A stretch of 64,000 nt of DNA from Hepsetus odoe. Taxonomy: Eukaryota; Chordata; Actinopteri; Characiformes; Hepsetidae. The stretch spans positions 29,120,096 to 29,184,095 of the forward strand of contig CM029367.1 of NCBI GenBank assembly GCA_017165825.1, in the 5' to 3' direction. Under the pieces are notes generated by a model. It saw only the letters and a program-made list of their open reading frames with translations. It did not search any database and had not been told where the DNA came from. The translations under genes and the position numbers were made by a program. Position 1 is the stretch's first letter; each line of letters opens with the position of its first letter. This document shows positions 45,216 to 56,599 of the stretch, in pieces.

Positions 45216-47125
45216 CTGCGGAAAAAAAATAATAAAGCATGAGTGTTAATGACTCGTGCACAAACGAGTGGGAAGGTACAGACGTCAGCCTGAATTCCTG
45301 AAATGCTCTGCTTTTCTAATTTGCAGTTTTGGTTTGAATCATATTCATACATGACCGGTCATTTCAGCTGGAAAATAAAAACTATTACACCAATCTGCAT
45401 GATTTAGTCCTAAAACTGGGGTGTTACTAGTGAAGGGTCATTTATGATAATATTTTAGAAAAAAAATTCATAATTACTCAAAATCTTGCTGCGATATTCT
45501 AGAAAATAATGCACGGTCTTGCAAATCGAAATACATTTTGATGTGACATTATCAATAAAGTGAAACTTTATATTGGATCAGAAGGTGGTGGGTTCGAATC
45601 CCAGATGAGTAGGTTTCCCTGAGGTACCTTCTAGCAAGGTACCGTCCCCATCACTGCTCCCTAGGGGCCAGACATGCCTGCCCCCTGCTGCACGGTATGC
45701 GTTGGTTAAACACAGAGGTTGCAAATGTTTTGGTTCTCTGTGGGCAGTGGTGGGCTAGTGGTGAGGGAGTTGCCCCGGATTGGAAGATTGTGGGTTCGAT
45801 TCCCTCACCAGTAGGTTGCCCTGAGGTACCCTTAAGCAAGGTAGCGTCCCCGTCACTGCTCCCTGGGCACTTTCAATAGCTGGCCCCTGCTGCACGTGTG
45901 TGTATGGGTGAAATAAATGCAGAGGTTGAATTTCCTAGTGTTGTGCTGCATTTCACGATGACAAGGGTAGTCACTTTCACTTTCACTAATTTATCACGCG
46001 GTATTGCTGATTTAGCATCTCTTCACACCCGGATTTTCGACTTGTTTCTCTGCGCGTCGTGTTTGAGATATCTTTGCAGTGTCCCAGCTGTTTTATTGTC
46101 AGTGCACTTGTACTTTGATGAGAGAACGAGTGCAGCAAGTGAAGTTTACTTTGCTCTCCTGTCTGAGTCTGCCTTCTAGTGGCAGGTGGCAGTTATTACA
46201 GACACTGAGATGGTCCATTAGATGGAGGATAAACTATTTTCATGATTCCTTTAATCTGGACTATGTCTCCAAACCTTCTTTCCTTAAAACTCTCCGAACC
46301 CTTTCACTTGTCTGCCACCTGACATAAACCCTTCCCTCAAACAAACGAGATTTACTTTCATCCGTCCACAAAATCTGCCCTCCGTCCTCAACGCCAGCGT
46401 TTGTTTTTTGGCCCACGTTTGTCCATTTTCGTCAACACAACAGTGTAAAGGTTTGCTGGCAGATATTGGAGTTCTGATAGATTTGTATAGGTAGAGTACA
46501 CTCTCTCTCTCTCTCACTCATTTTCATAGCTGCTTGTCCTAATTAGGATCGTAAGCAGTGCTGGAGTCTATCCCAGGTCCCACAGGGTGAAAGAAACCCT
46601 GGACAGGCCGCCAGTCCACTGCAGGGTAGACACGTAGACACACACACACACACTTTAGCTTAACAATTCCACCTGACATGCATGTCTTTGGATGGTGGGA
46701 GGAAACCGACGCTCCCGGAGGAAACACGCACAGAAAGGACCCAGACCGTCCTGCATGGGAATCGAACCCAGACCGTCCTGCATGGGAATCGAACCCAGGA
46801 CCTTCTCGCTGTGAGGCAACAGCTCTGTTTGTATCATTACAACCCCGAACAGCCAAGTGAAAGTGACTATTCTCATCATTTTGAAAGTACAAAATTCAGC
46901 TTCTACTTTTCACCCATACTTTTGCAGCAGGGGGCAGCTATTGAAAGTGCCCAGGGTCCAGTGATGGGAACAGTACCTTGCTCAAGGGTACCTCAGGACA
47001 ATCTACTGGTCTGGGATCTGAAACCACAACCTTCTGATCCTGGGGGCCAACTCCCTAACCACTAGGCCTCCGCAATTTTAGTCCCTTATTTTATTTTAGA
47101 CCCTTATTCCTACGCAAGCTGAAGG

Positions 47126-47172
<47 letters not shown>

Positions 47173-49113
47173 AATGTAAAACCATAATAAGTGTTTTAAT
47201 ATTTTCTAATAAAAATCTGAAAAATCACTCCAACATTTCCTCCTCTTCTCCTCCTGTACTGGCCACACTGCTTTTTTTTTTACCTTAATGGAATTGAGCT
47301 TGTTGATTCTTGGTCTGAAGTTGTTTGGATCCCTCCTGAAGGTGATCTCCAGCAGTGAAAGGAACTTGTTCATACCAGCGAGCAGGGTCTGAGGTCTGAG
47401 AGACAAATTAAGAAAGGCTGATAATCACGAAAACGCTCCCTACTGGTTACTGAGTGTAACATCTCTGAACTCAAATCAAACAGCCTTAAAAAATGATCAT
47501 TTATGTCCAGAGTTTTCACTCTTCAAATGCCATCTCGTGCATATTTACGTGTTAGCCGTCGTCTTTCTCGATGGAATGCCGTCAAACACGATGACGCGGT
47601 CGGCCAAGTACGTGGCCATGATGAAGTCGTGTTCCACCACAAAGGCCGTCTTCTTTGCGTGAAGGATAAACCTGGGAAAACAAATATATCCCCAACATAA
47701 AGAAAGTTATTAGACAACACAAAAATATACACTACTGCGCAAACGTCTTGCAGCTTTTAGATATTTATAACGATTTTTGTCTGTAAAACAATATAACACT
47801 GTAATCGATATAAAGTGAAAGTGACTATTCTCATCATTGTGAAACACGGCAGAGCACACAGTGAGACGCGACGAAATTCAACCTCTAACCACACAGGGGG
47901 CGGTGGCTATTGAAAGTGCCCGGGTAGCAGTGATGGGGATGGTACCTCAGGGCAACCTATTGGTCTGGGATTCGAACCCAGTACCTTCTGATCCTGGGGC
48001 CAGCACCTCAACCTCTAGGCCACTGCTGCCCCAAAGACAAGACAGGTTTAAATAAGCAGCTCCTGATTTAATTTAATGAAGGATTAACTGAATAAAGCAG
48101 GCAGTGTATGTTAATTATTAGACTTGGTCTGGAAGCCAAGATGCACAACAAACCCACAATTACTTCAAGTTAAAATGCACCTCTACTCTTTTTTCTTTTT
48201 TCCTTTTTCAATCTTCAGATAAACACTCACTGCTCTGTAAAATGCGTCTTGCGTATGATATTCTTAGATCTGAGACTTTTTTTACACATTTTTTTTTTAC
48301 CGTTTAATGACTCGGGCGGCCATCAGACGCTGCTCTGAGTCCAGGTAGGCCGAGGGCTCGTCTATCAGGTAGACGTCCGCTGGTTTACCCAGACACAAAG
48401 CCAGCGCCACTCTCTGAAGCTCTCCTCCGGACAAGTTCTGGACCTGTGAACCAGCAGACAAAACCCTTAAAGCCACACCAAGCTTCTCCAGTTAAAGCCA
48501 AAGACGAAGGCTAATTAACGGTGACGTGGTAGTCTTGAGTTACAATGACAGTCCTGGAGATTTCTAGAGCAGAACTCTTGCAAGATTCTTTAAACACGCC
48601 CCTGAATTTCACTATGACCTTTTCTCTCCATGTGCCTTTTTCCATTGCTTGCAGCGATTAAAAAAAAAAAAAAAAAAACAGAATGGCTTTTCTCAACACC
48701 TACATCCTGATCGATGATGCTATCGATCTGCATAGGCTTCATGACGTCTGTGACGAACTGTGGGTGTGTGTAGGCATCCCTGATCTTCTCGTGGAGCAGG
48801 GCACGCACGCTGCCCTACAGAGGCACAAGAACACATGCAACAAACATTAGGAGTCATTGGGGGTTCGACCTGGAACCCCTGGTACACATGGTGTTGATCG
48901 GTACAGCACTGTACTTTGAATTTGGGGCTGATCTTCTGAGGCTTGTAGCTGACGTTCAGAAGTGGTACCTCTCCTGGAACGCAACAGGCAGAAGTTAGAC
49001 AGCTGGAAGTTGGAAGCCACAACAAGCAATACTCACAGAATCTAGTCACTCACCCCCATCATCCGGTTTTAGTCGTCCAGCGAGCATCCTGATGAATGTG
49101 GTTTTGCCAGTGC
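45168..49113 (-). CDS. abce1: ABCE1 part 2: coding exons 11-17, opposite strand
   Basis: Reading down the minus strand, exons 49113-49054, 48973-48915, 48814-48704, 48443-48301, 47671-47549, 47395-47284 and 45215-45168 join in phase. They encode the remainder of NBD2: Walker A GTGKTTFIRMLAG, signature LSGGELQRVALALCLGK, Walker B VYLIDEPSAYLD, switch VVEHDFIMATYLADR, then the C-terminal hinge and the stop TAG. With exons 1-10 the total is 1800 nt (600 codons including stop), the same as the 599-residue human protein, and the exon 10/11 phase (1 to 1) matches exactly. There are no stops, frameshifts or lost splice sites, so this is not a decayed copy. Its orientation against exons 1-10 is impossible for a working transcript and most likely reflects a reversed contig. 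Confidence 0.97.
45572..45727 (+). repeat. SINE family A, 5' tip missing
   Basis: Starts at the B box ('ggtgggttcgaatcccagat') and ends at 'aaacacagaggttgcaaatg'. A second copy follows almost at once. Both lie in ABCE1 intron 16. Confidence 0.75.
45741..45987 (+). repeat. SINE family A, full length
   Basis: From 'tgggcagtggtgggctagtg' to 'agtcactttcactttcact', with 'gctggcccctgctgcacgtg' in the middle. Confidence 0.88.
45988..46514. other. ABCE1 intron 16, unique part
   Basis: No further exon signal. A short CT run lies at 46500-46516. Confidence 0.5.
46515..46835 (-). repeat. DANA/mermaid-like SINE with duplicated B-box segment
   Basis: Inverted tail ('catagctgcttgtcctaatt', 'ccctggacaggccgccagtc'), body ('catgcatgtctttggatggt', 'gggaggaaaccgacgctccc') and head. 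A 27-bp piece carrying the inverted B box ('gggaatcgaaccc') is duplicated in tandem at about 46740-46793. Confidence 0.75.
46852..47078 (-). repeat. SINE family A, reverse orientation, full span
   Basis: 'agtgaaagtgactattctca' to 'ctccctaaccactaggcctc'. It abuts the DANA-like SINE. Confidence 0.85.
47132..47170. repeat. (TA)n microsatellite
   Basis: About 19 TA units in ABCE1 intron 16. Confidence 0.95.
47284..47395 (-). CDS. abce1: ABCE1 coding exon 16
   Basis: Encodes PQTLLAGMNKFLSLLEITFR, then RDPNNFRPRINKLNSIK, ending at AAG|GTAAAA in phase 0. Confidence 0.98.
47549..47671 (-). CDS. abce1: ABCE1 coding exon 15: NBD2 H-switch
   Basis: Encodes FILHAKKTAFVVEHDFIMAT, then YLADRVIVFDGIPSRKTTAN. 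Acceptor TTTTCCCAG; phase 2 to 2. Confidence 0.98.
47812..48035 (-). repeat. SINE family A, reverse orientation, in ABCE1 intron 14
   Basis: Full-span copy with a small central deletion after 'gatggtacctc'. It ends 'ctaggccactgctgcccc'. Confidence 0.85.
48301..48443 (-). CDS. abce1: ABCE1 coding exon 14: NBD2 signature and Walker B
   Basis: Encodes VQNLSGGELQRVALALCLGK, then PADVYLIDEPSAYLDSEQRL and MAARVIK. It contains the LSGGE signature, the Walker B Asp-Glu pair and the D-loop. Ends CG|GTAAAA. Confidence 0.98.
48704..48814 (-). CDS. abce1: ABCE1 coding exon 13
   Basis: Encodes GSVRALLHEKIRDAYTHPQF, then VTDVMKPMQIDSIIDQD (37 codons, phase 0-0). Donor GAT|GTAGGT. Confidence 0.97.
48915..48973 (-). 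CDS. abce1: ABCE1 coding exon 12
   Basis: Encodes EVPLLNVSYKPQKISPKFK (phase 1 to 0). Acceptor GTTCCAG, donor AAA|GTACAG, the weakest donor of the gene. Confidence 0.94.
49054..49113 (-). CDS. abce1: ABCE1 coding exon 11: NBD2 Walker A
   Basis: Encodes TGKTTFIRMLAGRLKPDDG with a split Gly codon at each end, completing the P-loop begun by GEN in exon 10. Acceptor CTTCCAG, donor GGGG|GTGAGT. Confidence 0.97.
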
Positions 49114-49344
49114 CTGGAAGAAGGGATATGGTATTAATACTAATTCACAAAGACACTTCTCCCATCTTCAAAACAGAGAGACAACATGCACCTACATGTG
49201 TGGAAGTTACTAGCCATTGTGAAAGTATTTACATGATTATGACAGAAGACTCATGATCATCATTAGTTGCATCAACATGTTTGGGACATCTGGATTAGTC
49301 TTGAGAGACCGCTCATCTCTTCATATTAATGTGTGGATATTTCA

Positions 49345-49640
49345 TGTGCAGTTCTCCAGATCTTCCTGAAGGACAGTGTTGTTGTCTCTCATTTTCAGTC
49401 CAGTCTCTGTACCTGAGCAGTTTGATAGTTCTGTGTTGGTTAATCCACACAGTGATCTACTACTGAACCTTCAAGCAGAACAAAGCGTCTAACTTAAGAC
49501 ACGAAGCAGTGAAGAAACAGGTGCAGATGATTCCAGATGATCAAGTGATCAGTTTACTGAAGACCACTGAGTGGTTGGATCCCTTTTATCTAGAAACGTA
49601 TACCATTAGGCAGTTTGCCTCCAGTCCCAGTAAAATGACA
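49345..49640 (+). repeat. Family E repeat, + orientation
   Basis: Begins inside a 69-bp unit ('gcagttctccagatcttcct') and continues through 'gttaatccacacagtgatct' and 'gtgaagaaacaggtgcagat' to 'gagtggttggatccctttta' and 'ctagaaacgtat'. Confidence 0.7.
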
Positions 49641-50525
49641 CCTTTTAGTTAAATTTCCTTGGTGTGAAGCAAAAGTGAAAGTGACTATTGTCATCATGAA
49701 ATGGCTTAGTCCACACACAGTCAGGCTCCCAGCACAGTCATAGTTCAAGACCCAAAACTGTTTTTCTTACACGACTCTTTACCATCAAACATTATAATCA
49801 CACACAGTTGTGTTAAACATCACAAAAGGCTTTAGGGATGGAGGTGGCCAACAGCTGCTGGCTGAGTCACTTTTTTTCCCCAACAGTTGAGCTGCAAAGG
49901 CCGGTTTCTCAGACCTCGATTAGGCCTAAGTCTAGACTAAATACCAATGACATTGCTCCAGTCAGCCCAGAGCTTTCTGTTCTCAGCAAATGATGCAAAG
50001 GGCTGTTATTTTTCCAGCAGTAAGCAGCATAAGCAGTCGTTTTGGACCCCATCCTGCATCATGAGTATTTTTCCTCTCTCATCTGATCAAAATGAATAAT
50101 ATGGAAGTTACAGCCCTGAATGCTGTAACACAGTAATGCAGAACAAAAGATCTCATTTCCAAGATCAGTGATGCAGGCCTGGATGTCAGTTTTAGAAATT
50201 GGTCAAAAGATTGTGACTTCTGAGTTAGACATATATCATTCTTCCCTTCTCCAAAGCGGCATAATTACGTAATAATTCAGACACGGATTCTTCTTTTGAA
50301 TAGATTATGTAAGTGAAGCTTCATGATCATGTTGAGGTGAACCTGCTGGTGACTTGCTGGGCGGACACATGACTTAAAAGTGAAATGATTTAACATTAAA
50401 TCTCCCTGAAATAATGATGTAATTACTCTTTCTTCTGATTTTATTTTATGATGTTATTTTTGAATAATTGACACATCTAGTAAACGGTGTATTGGCCTGC
50501 TATAGCAATATATGGCAATATATAA
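49641..50525. other. Non-coding; ABCE1 intron 10 (right part) if the contig is reversed
   Basis: No exon signal. A lone SINE-like 'agtgaaagtgactattgtca' lies near 49674. Confidence 0.5.
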
Positions 50526-50529
50526 TTAA

Positions 50530-50760
50530 TTGGCCTAGTGGTTAGGCAGTTGGCCACAGGATCGGAAGATTGTGGCTTCAAACCCCTTACCAGTAGGTTG
50601 CCCTGAGGTACCCTTGAGCAAGGTACCATCCCCGTCACTGCTCCCCGGGTGCTTTCATAGCTGCCCCCTGCTGCACGCCGTGTGCATGGGTTAAATGCAG
50701 AGGTCCAATTTCGTTGTGGTTCACTGTGTGTTCTCACAATGACAAGAATAGAATAGTCAC
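50530..50760 (+). repeat. SINE family A
   Basis: From 'tggcctagtggttaggcagt' to 'caatgacaagaatagaatag' and TCAC. It contains a complete 'tgccccctgctgcac' segment. Confidence 0.9.
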
Positions 50761-52104
50761 AATTAAATTAATTGGGTCTCATTTAATCACGTTTCATATC
50801 AGTTTTAATGTCCCGTTACTTTCTTGTGTTAGCTTGTATTAGACTGTTAGAATGGATCTTGCATGAGGCACAGGGTTTCGGCCTCATTCATTCATTTCCT
50901 GGAGTGTAAAGGTGACAGCCTGCATTAAGGCAGCATGACCCCGTTGACCCCACATGAACCCTACTGTTCACTGTTAGTGTCTAATGCAACCGCAGAAGCT
51001 GCTCCAGTGCAGAGAGAAAAGTTGTCACCATTCTTTACACGTGTAAAAGCAATGGTGGTGAAAGTTGACGATGTACACGGTTGCGTGTCGCTGTAGTAAC
51101 AGGGTCTAATGTGGCTCCGGTGTTTATACTGTATAGCTTACTGATTGCCAGTAGTTCAGCCAATGATCTACAGAACTAAAACATCACAGAGATATTTCAA
51201 AAAGCAAAAACTTCAGAAAAATTCAGAATGATTATTATTATTGGCTAATTTATTGCATGGTTCTGTGTTGAGTGCAAGAGTAATCTGCTTTTCCATCCTT
51301 TCTAAAAATAATAGTCATTTGAAGTCTAAAAGTCAATAAATCTGTGAGTAAATGTTTGCTCTTGTACCAGACCACTTGCTTCTGATTGAGTTTGGTGATA
51401 CTGGTGGCCAACAGCAGCTGAGACTGACAGATGAACTAATATTAACCACTAGTGATTCTGATCCAGATTAAATTCAGTGTGAATGGAGGAAATGATATTG
51501 GTGTTACTGTTTAGTCCAACCCTCACTTCTCAGTGAAATATGCCCCTCAGGATGTTGGGACTGATCACAGAACAGCAGCTCAGTTGTAATCGCCCACGCG
51601 CATGAAACATGGCACAGATGCCAAAGCAGATCTACATTACAAATCTACTCTGTGAGATCTTGGACCTTTTGAAATCACGATATTTTGTTATTTATAGATT
51701 GTTGCTGAGTTTTATATGTGTGTATAGTTAGATTTGCCTCTTGCATCAGTAGATATTCCCTGTACATCTTGTACTTGGCGAATAAACAAGATTCTCATGA
51801 AGAGCGAGTCGTACAAACACATTCATTCTTACGTGGTCCAACCCGGCTCGCGTTACAAACAGGCGCCTCTGTCGGCACGGCGCTTTGCCAAGGATTTTCT
51901 AGAAATGAGGGCTGCAGTGGTGATATTTAAATGCTGCTTGTCTCCAAGGCCTTTTAGGTTTAGCCCCGTGGTTCAGCCTCCTGCTGACAGCACTGCCCTG
52001 CTCTCTGGAGGACAGTGAGGGCAACTCAGATTTATGGAATCCCTGAAAGTGTCAAGTTCATCCCATTGTTTAAGGACCAAAATAATTTCTTCCTGAATTA
52101 TTCA
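50761..52104. other. Non-coding, nothing recognised
   Basis: Positions 51780-52015 are GC-richer and complex, without a repeat match in the window or a recognisable protein. Confidence 0.4.
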
Positions 52105-52510
52105 CACCAATCAGCCACAACATTAAAACCAATAAGAGGTGAAGTGAATAACATTATCACTTGGTTTCTGTCAAGGGCAGGATATATAGGGCAGCAAGTA
52201 AACAGTCGGCTCTTGAAGTGGATGAGCTGGAAGTAGGAATATTGGTGAGCGAGTAGCACTGACAAAGAGGCAAACTGTGATGTCTAGACGACTGGGACAG
52301 CGGTCCTTTAAAATGGTAGGTCTTGTGGGGTCCCTGGTACCCAGTGATTAGTTCCAAAAGCAGTCCAAGGAAGGACCCCCAGTGAACCAGAAAAGGATCA
52401 TGAAGGGCACCAAAGATTCATTGATTGTGGGGAATGAAGGGTATCCCAAGGAATCCAGTCCCACAGAAAAGCTACTATAGCAGACATTACTGGAAAAGTT
52501 GATAGATAGC
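52105..52510 (+). mobile_element. Tc1-like transposon, 5' portion
   Basis: 'caccaatcagccacaacatt' is a typical fish Tc1 terminal sequence. It is followed by 'gatgtctagacgactgggac', 'caaggaaggacccccagtga' and 'cccacagaaaagctactata', which are transposase N-terminal codons in broken frames. It stops where the LINE fragment begins. Assignment is from memory of the family. Confidence 0.65.
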
Positions 52511-52534
52511 TATGGGTCAAAAAGCACAGAGCAT

Positions 52535-53434
52535 CACCTTCTTCTTCTTCTTCTTTTGGCTGCTGCCGTCTCCATTTTTTCTGGCCCTCTGCATCTTCCT
52601 CCTTCAAACCGACCACCTGCCTGTCCTCTCCTTCCACGTCCATAAATCCTCTCTTTCTCTTCTCCTCTTTCCTGGCAGTTCCATCTTCAAGATACTTCTC
52701 CCAATATAACTCCACCTCTCTCCTCTGGCCATGTCCAAATCAGTGCAGTCTTGCTTCTCAAACTTTTTCTCTTAATTGTCCAACCTGACCTGTCACTCTA
52801 ATATACTCATTTCTAATTCTGTCCATTCAACAAAAATCTTAGCATCTTTAACTCTGACACATCCAGCTTTTCTTCCTTTTGTCAGCACCAGTGTCTCCAA
52901 CCCACAGAGCAAAGCTGGTCTCACTACCATCCTGTAAACCTTTCCTTTCACTCTTGCTGGTACCCACCTGTTACAGATCACTCCAGTCACTCTTCTCCAT
53001 GCATCCCTGCATTGTAATCAATCCTCTTTCCTCCCTTTCATGCATTCATGTATTTGTTCTTTGTTCTACTCACTTCCTCTCCTATCTAGAGCCTATCTCC
53101 ATCTCTCCAGGTTCTCTTCAAGCTGCTCCCTAATCTTGCTACAGTACACAATATCATCAGCAAACATCATCGTCCATGGGGACACCTGTCTAATTTCACC
53201 AATCAACCTGTCCATAACCATGGCAAACAAGAATGGGCTCAGCACTGATCCTTGATGTAATCTAACCTCTACCTTAAAAGCATCCCTCACTCCTACTACC
53301 GACCTCACCACTGTCACACTGCTATCATACATATACTGTACTATTCCTACATACTTCTCTGCCACACCCAACTTCCTCATACAAAACGAATGCATTCTGT
53401 CAATGTACTGTGTCTTGATATTACAGAGCAGCAA
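52535..53434 (-). mobile_element. RTE-like LINE, 3' half, reverse orientation
   Basis: On the minus strand it has RT blocks GSVLSPFLFAMVMDRL and FADDIVYC, then VPARVKGKVYRMVVRPALLC, and the 3' terminal part with VVGLKEEDAEGQKKWRR. It ends in an (AAG)n-type tail (52535-52556 on the + strand). Several frames are broken. It is the same family as the fragments at 8585 and 10969. Confidence 0.82.
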
Positions 53435-54780
53435 TCAGGCGACTCATTCAATATTAGGCAAGTGGTTAATTTAATGACAGATCAGTGTAATCTGCCAGAT
53501 AACACACCTATTGAGGCTTACTGTGTACTTAGACTTCAAGCAGTTTTAAACATACACATACAAACATACAAATACAACTTGCAGTTAAAATGCATCCCTG
53601 AATTGCTCCTAAGACATAAAAAATGACCTCTGGATACAACCAGAACAGAGGAAAGGAATGTGATGAATTAAATAAATTTAAAGTTTAAATTAATGAGAGG
53701 AAAGGATATTAGAAATCAAAGAAATCTAAATATTTAAGTGTAAACCATAAATTGTATTATTAAGATATTTTTTTCCCTTTAAAGTTCTACTGGGACCAGT
53801 TTCCAGGTGTGTCTTACAGACAGGTATTGATGGGACTAAGAAGAATAATTTTTCTTGGTTCTATCAATATCCATCCAGAAGGCCCATGAAAATGGATCAC
53901 ATTGGAACTTTAAAACACTCATTTAGTAGTACTATTGTTTATGCAGTGTTAGATTTAACTCAGCACTTCCAAAACTGCAACCCATCCCTGCCAGCCTCAA
54001 CACTCCAGTCCCGGACTGGATACCAGTTTGAATGATTGGCAATTGTTTAAGTGGACAATGTGCTATTTGTACACAGGCTGTGTGTAAAACGAGCCTCCCT
54101 TTGCGACCCAACAGCCGCCTCTAAAGGCACAGTTGGCCTAAACCGCCCCGAACACCCACCCCCTTCCAAACTGCGAGGAGGGTGGTCGACTATACCGTGT
54201 CCCCAGGGCAGAGGAGATGATGGGACAGTTGTGAGGGTTTTCACATGGGTTGGAACTGACTGGAACAGCTGTCCCCTGGCCTGGGCGCTGTGTAACCCAC
54301 CTAAAATAGTGATATTTGTGAATCATCTGAGTGGTTAACGAGGTTGAAATGCAATAAATCCAGCAAAAATAGACTGTCAATTAACATGCCATAAATCTGG
54401 ACTTAATAAAGATTAGAATAATAATTGATAATGACAATAAATAAATAATACATTACTGATCCATAATATACAGTATTTATACATTTACATTGTATTGTTT
54501 TTTGAGTTCAGCTTTTGCAAGGATTTAAATTCTGGATATTTTTGTATATTTTTTTTTTATTCAGCTCATTATTTTAGACATGCTACATTTTATACATATA
54601 TAGTTTTAGTATCTGTCAGTAGTTTTGGCATCTTTGCTTTTTACTTTGCAGTTCAAAGACAAATATTCAGCTTTTTACTCCACATCAGTGGCCAGTCAGA
54701 GCTCGACAACCTGCCCAGAGTCCAGTCTCAGAAAACCAGGCTGTCTCTCAGTTGGTCTCTCTCATGTCACTGGGTTTAAA
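53435..54780. other. Non-coding, nothing recognised
   Basis: Positions 54050-54330 form a GC-rich patch with complex sequence and no recognisable protein. The rest is AT-rich. Confidence 0.4.
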
Positions 54781-54784
54781 CATG

Positions 54785-54972
54785 AAAGTGAAAGTGACTA
54801 ATTTTTGTCATCGTGAAATAGCACAGAGTGAAACATAAAGAAATGTAACGTCTGCTTTGCACCCATGCACACAGTGCAGCAGGGGGCAGCTATTTAAAGT
54901 GCTCAGGGAGCAGTGATGGGGACAGTAGCTTGATCAGAGCTACCTCAGGGCAACCAATAGGTCTGGGACCCT
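54785..54972 (-). repeat. SINE family A, reverse orientation, head missing
   Basis: 'gtgaaagtgactaatttttg' to 'gcaaccaataggtctgggac'. The tRNA-like head beyond the B box is lost. Confidence 0.8.
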
Positions 54973-55119
54973 TTTCTGCTGGGAAAACATCTAAGACAAG
55001 CTTTCAAATCAGAAGAAATTAATTTCCTAAACTGAAGCTACAAGGACAGAAGTGAGAGTGTCTTAAAATTGCTTAAAATTTGTATATTTGCCCACCAGAG
55101 TGACTGACACTCTCTTACT

Positions 55120-55236
55120 CACTCACTCATTTTCATAGCTGCTTATCCTAAACGGGGGTGCTGGAACCTACCCCAGCCTCATGGGGCGAAAGGTGGGAAA
55201 ACACCCTGGACAGGTCACCAGTCCATCGCAGAGTAA
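55120..55236 (-). repeat. SINE tail fragment (DANA-like/family B type)
   Basis: 'ctcattttcatagctgctta', 'tgctggaacctaccccagcc' and 'accctggacaggtcaccagt' in reverse orientation. There is no head, so it cannot be assigned to one of the two families. Confidence 0.6.
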
Positions 55237-55872
55237 TGACATTTTTAATTAAATTCTAAACATTAGTCTTTTTTCTTTGTCCTTTGGATTAGATAAGAAC
55301 TAAATCTTATCTTGCAAAGTCTAAGTCACGCATTTTAGACATTTACGACCCTGGTTTTAAAGGGAGTGAGATGATGTCAGATGGTGGAGTTCCTTAGGGT
55401 CACTGGCTGAAGCTGTTAATGGATTATTAATAGACTCTGAGATCTGAAAGACAAATGAGCAAAGAACGGCTCTTAAAATGACCTGAAATGTTGCTCATCA
55501 CTGGGTTCTTTGAGTTTGAGATCAAAATATCAATATGGGTTTAATGATCCGATATTCAGCTTTTATTTCTGGATTAATTTACATCTAGATATGTCATATT
55601 TGATGGTACCTTCATCTGAACACCCGGTTTTTCAAATGAGAAAAATATTGAAACATGAAAGACTGACAGGCGTTTGTTGTTACTCAGGTGTGTCCTGATA
55701 GATCGATTGTTTAAATTATAAATAGCTCTTCATATTTACTCTCATTAGAAAAAGAAGAAGATGTATGGAAACATGAGCCACAAAGTTCCGTGAACTACGT
55801 TTTGTAGACTGATGTAGGCAGAAAGGAAAGATATGACAAAGCCAAAGCATAGAGAAAGGAAGAATAAGCTCA

Positions 55873-56086
55873 TGAAAGTGACTATTCTTGTCATTGTGAA
55901 ACGCAGCACAGCGAAACACAACCTCACCCATACGTGCAGCAGGGGGCAGCTTTTTAAAGCACCCGGGGAGCAGTGAAGGGGGGATACCTTGCTCAAGGGT
56001 ACCTCAGGGCAACCTGATGATCTGAGATTCAAACCACAACTTTCCAATCCTGGGGCCTAGTCCTTAACCACTAGGCCACGATTAAT
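55873..56086 (-). repeat. SINE family A, reverse orientation, full span
   Basis: 'catgaaagtgactattcttg' to 'ccttaaccactaggccacga'. The central 'accttgctcaagggtacctc' is intact. Confidence 0.87.
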
Positions 56087-56094
56087 GATTCAAA

Positions 56095-56460
56095 ACATGC
56101 AAGCTCATCTGTGAAGCATGGTGGAGGTAGTGTCATGTCTTGTCCTTTAGAGCTGATTCATGAACAGGCTTATTAATCTCGATTTTGAAACTCACGGTGG
56201 CAGCAGAATGAATTCTGAAAGTATTTTACTGAGAAATGCATCTAAACAAAGATTTATTTACTTTAAAACCTTTGTAAAATACTTTTGCTCAAAGTCTAGG
56301 CGATCCAGAGGTGCTAGGCTCTAAGTAATTTAATAAATCTAGATATCAAAAAACAAAAGCTGCAAATATTTAGTGTTAAATCTCCAACCCAGATATCTTC
56401 AGTAAATAGCGAAAACAAATGAATTTGCCTTCCCAATACTTTTGGAGAGGACTCAAGGCC
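56095..56460 (+). mobile_element. Tc1-like transposon 3' remnant
   Basis: 'gtgaagcatggtggaggtag' followed by 'tgtcatg' is a hallmark of fish Tc1 transposase genes. The fragment ends in 'ccttcccaatacttttggag', resembling a Tc1 terminus. The middle is degraded. Confidence 0.55.
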
Positions 56461-56574
56461 TTGCATTGAGGATGGGTCTAGAGTTCAGGGACTGTAGATG
56501 TGCTAATGTACCACACATTTCACAGATGTTCCTCTAATACAACACAGTGAGGTCATTTCTCACGAGAGGGAGAG

Positions 56575-56598
56575 TGTGTGTGTGTGTGTGTGTGTGTG
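56575..56598. repeat. (GT)n microsatellite
   Basis: About 12 GT units with a second short GT run near 56620. Confidence 0.9.
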
Positions 56599-56599
56599 T

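Noticed and set aside
45168..49113. A second, separate ABCE1 gene or a processed pseudogene
   Set aside because: The minus-strand exons contain only the part missing from the + strand half, keep introns and splice sites, and join it in exact phase. A duplicate or retrocopy would overlap the first half or lack introns.
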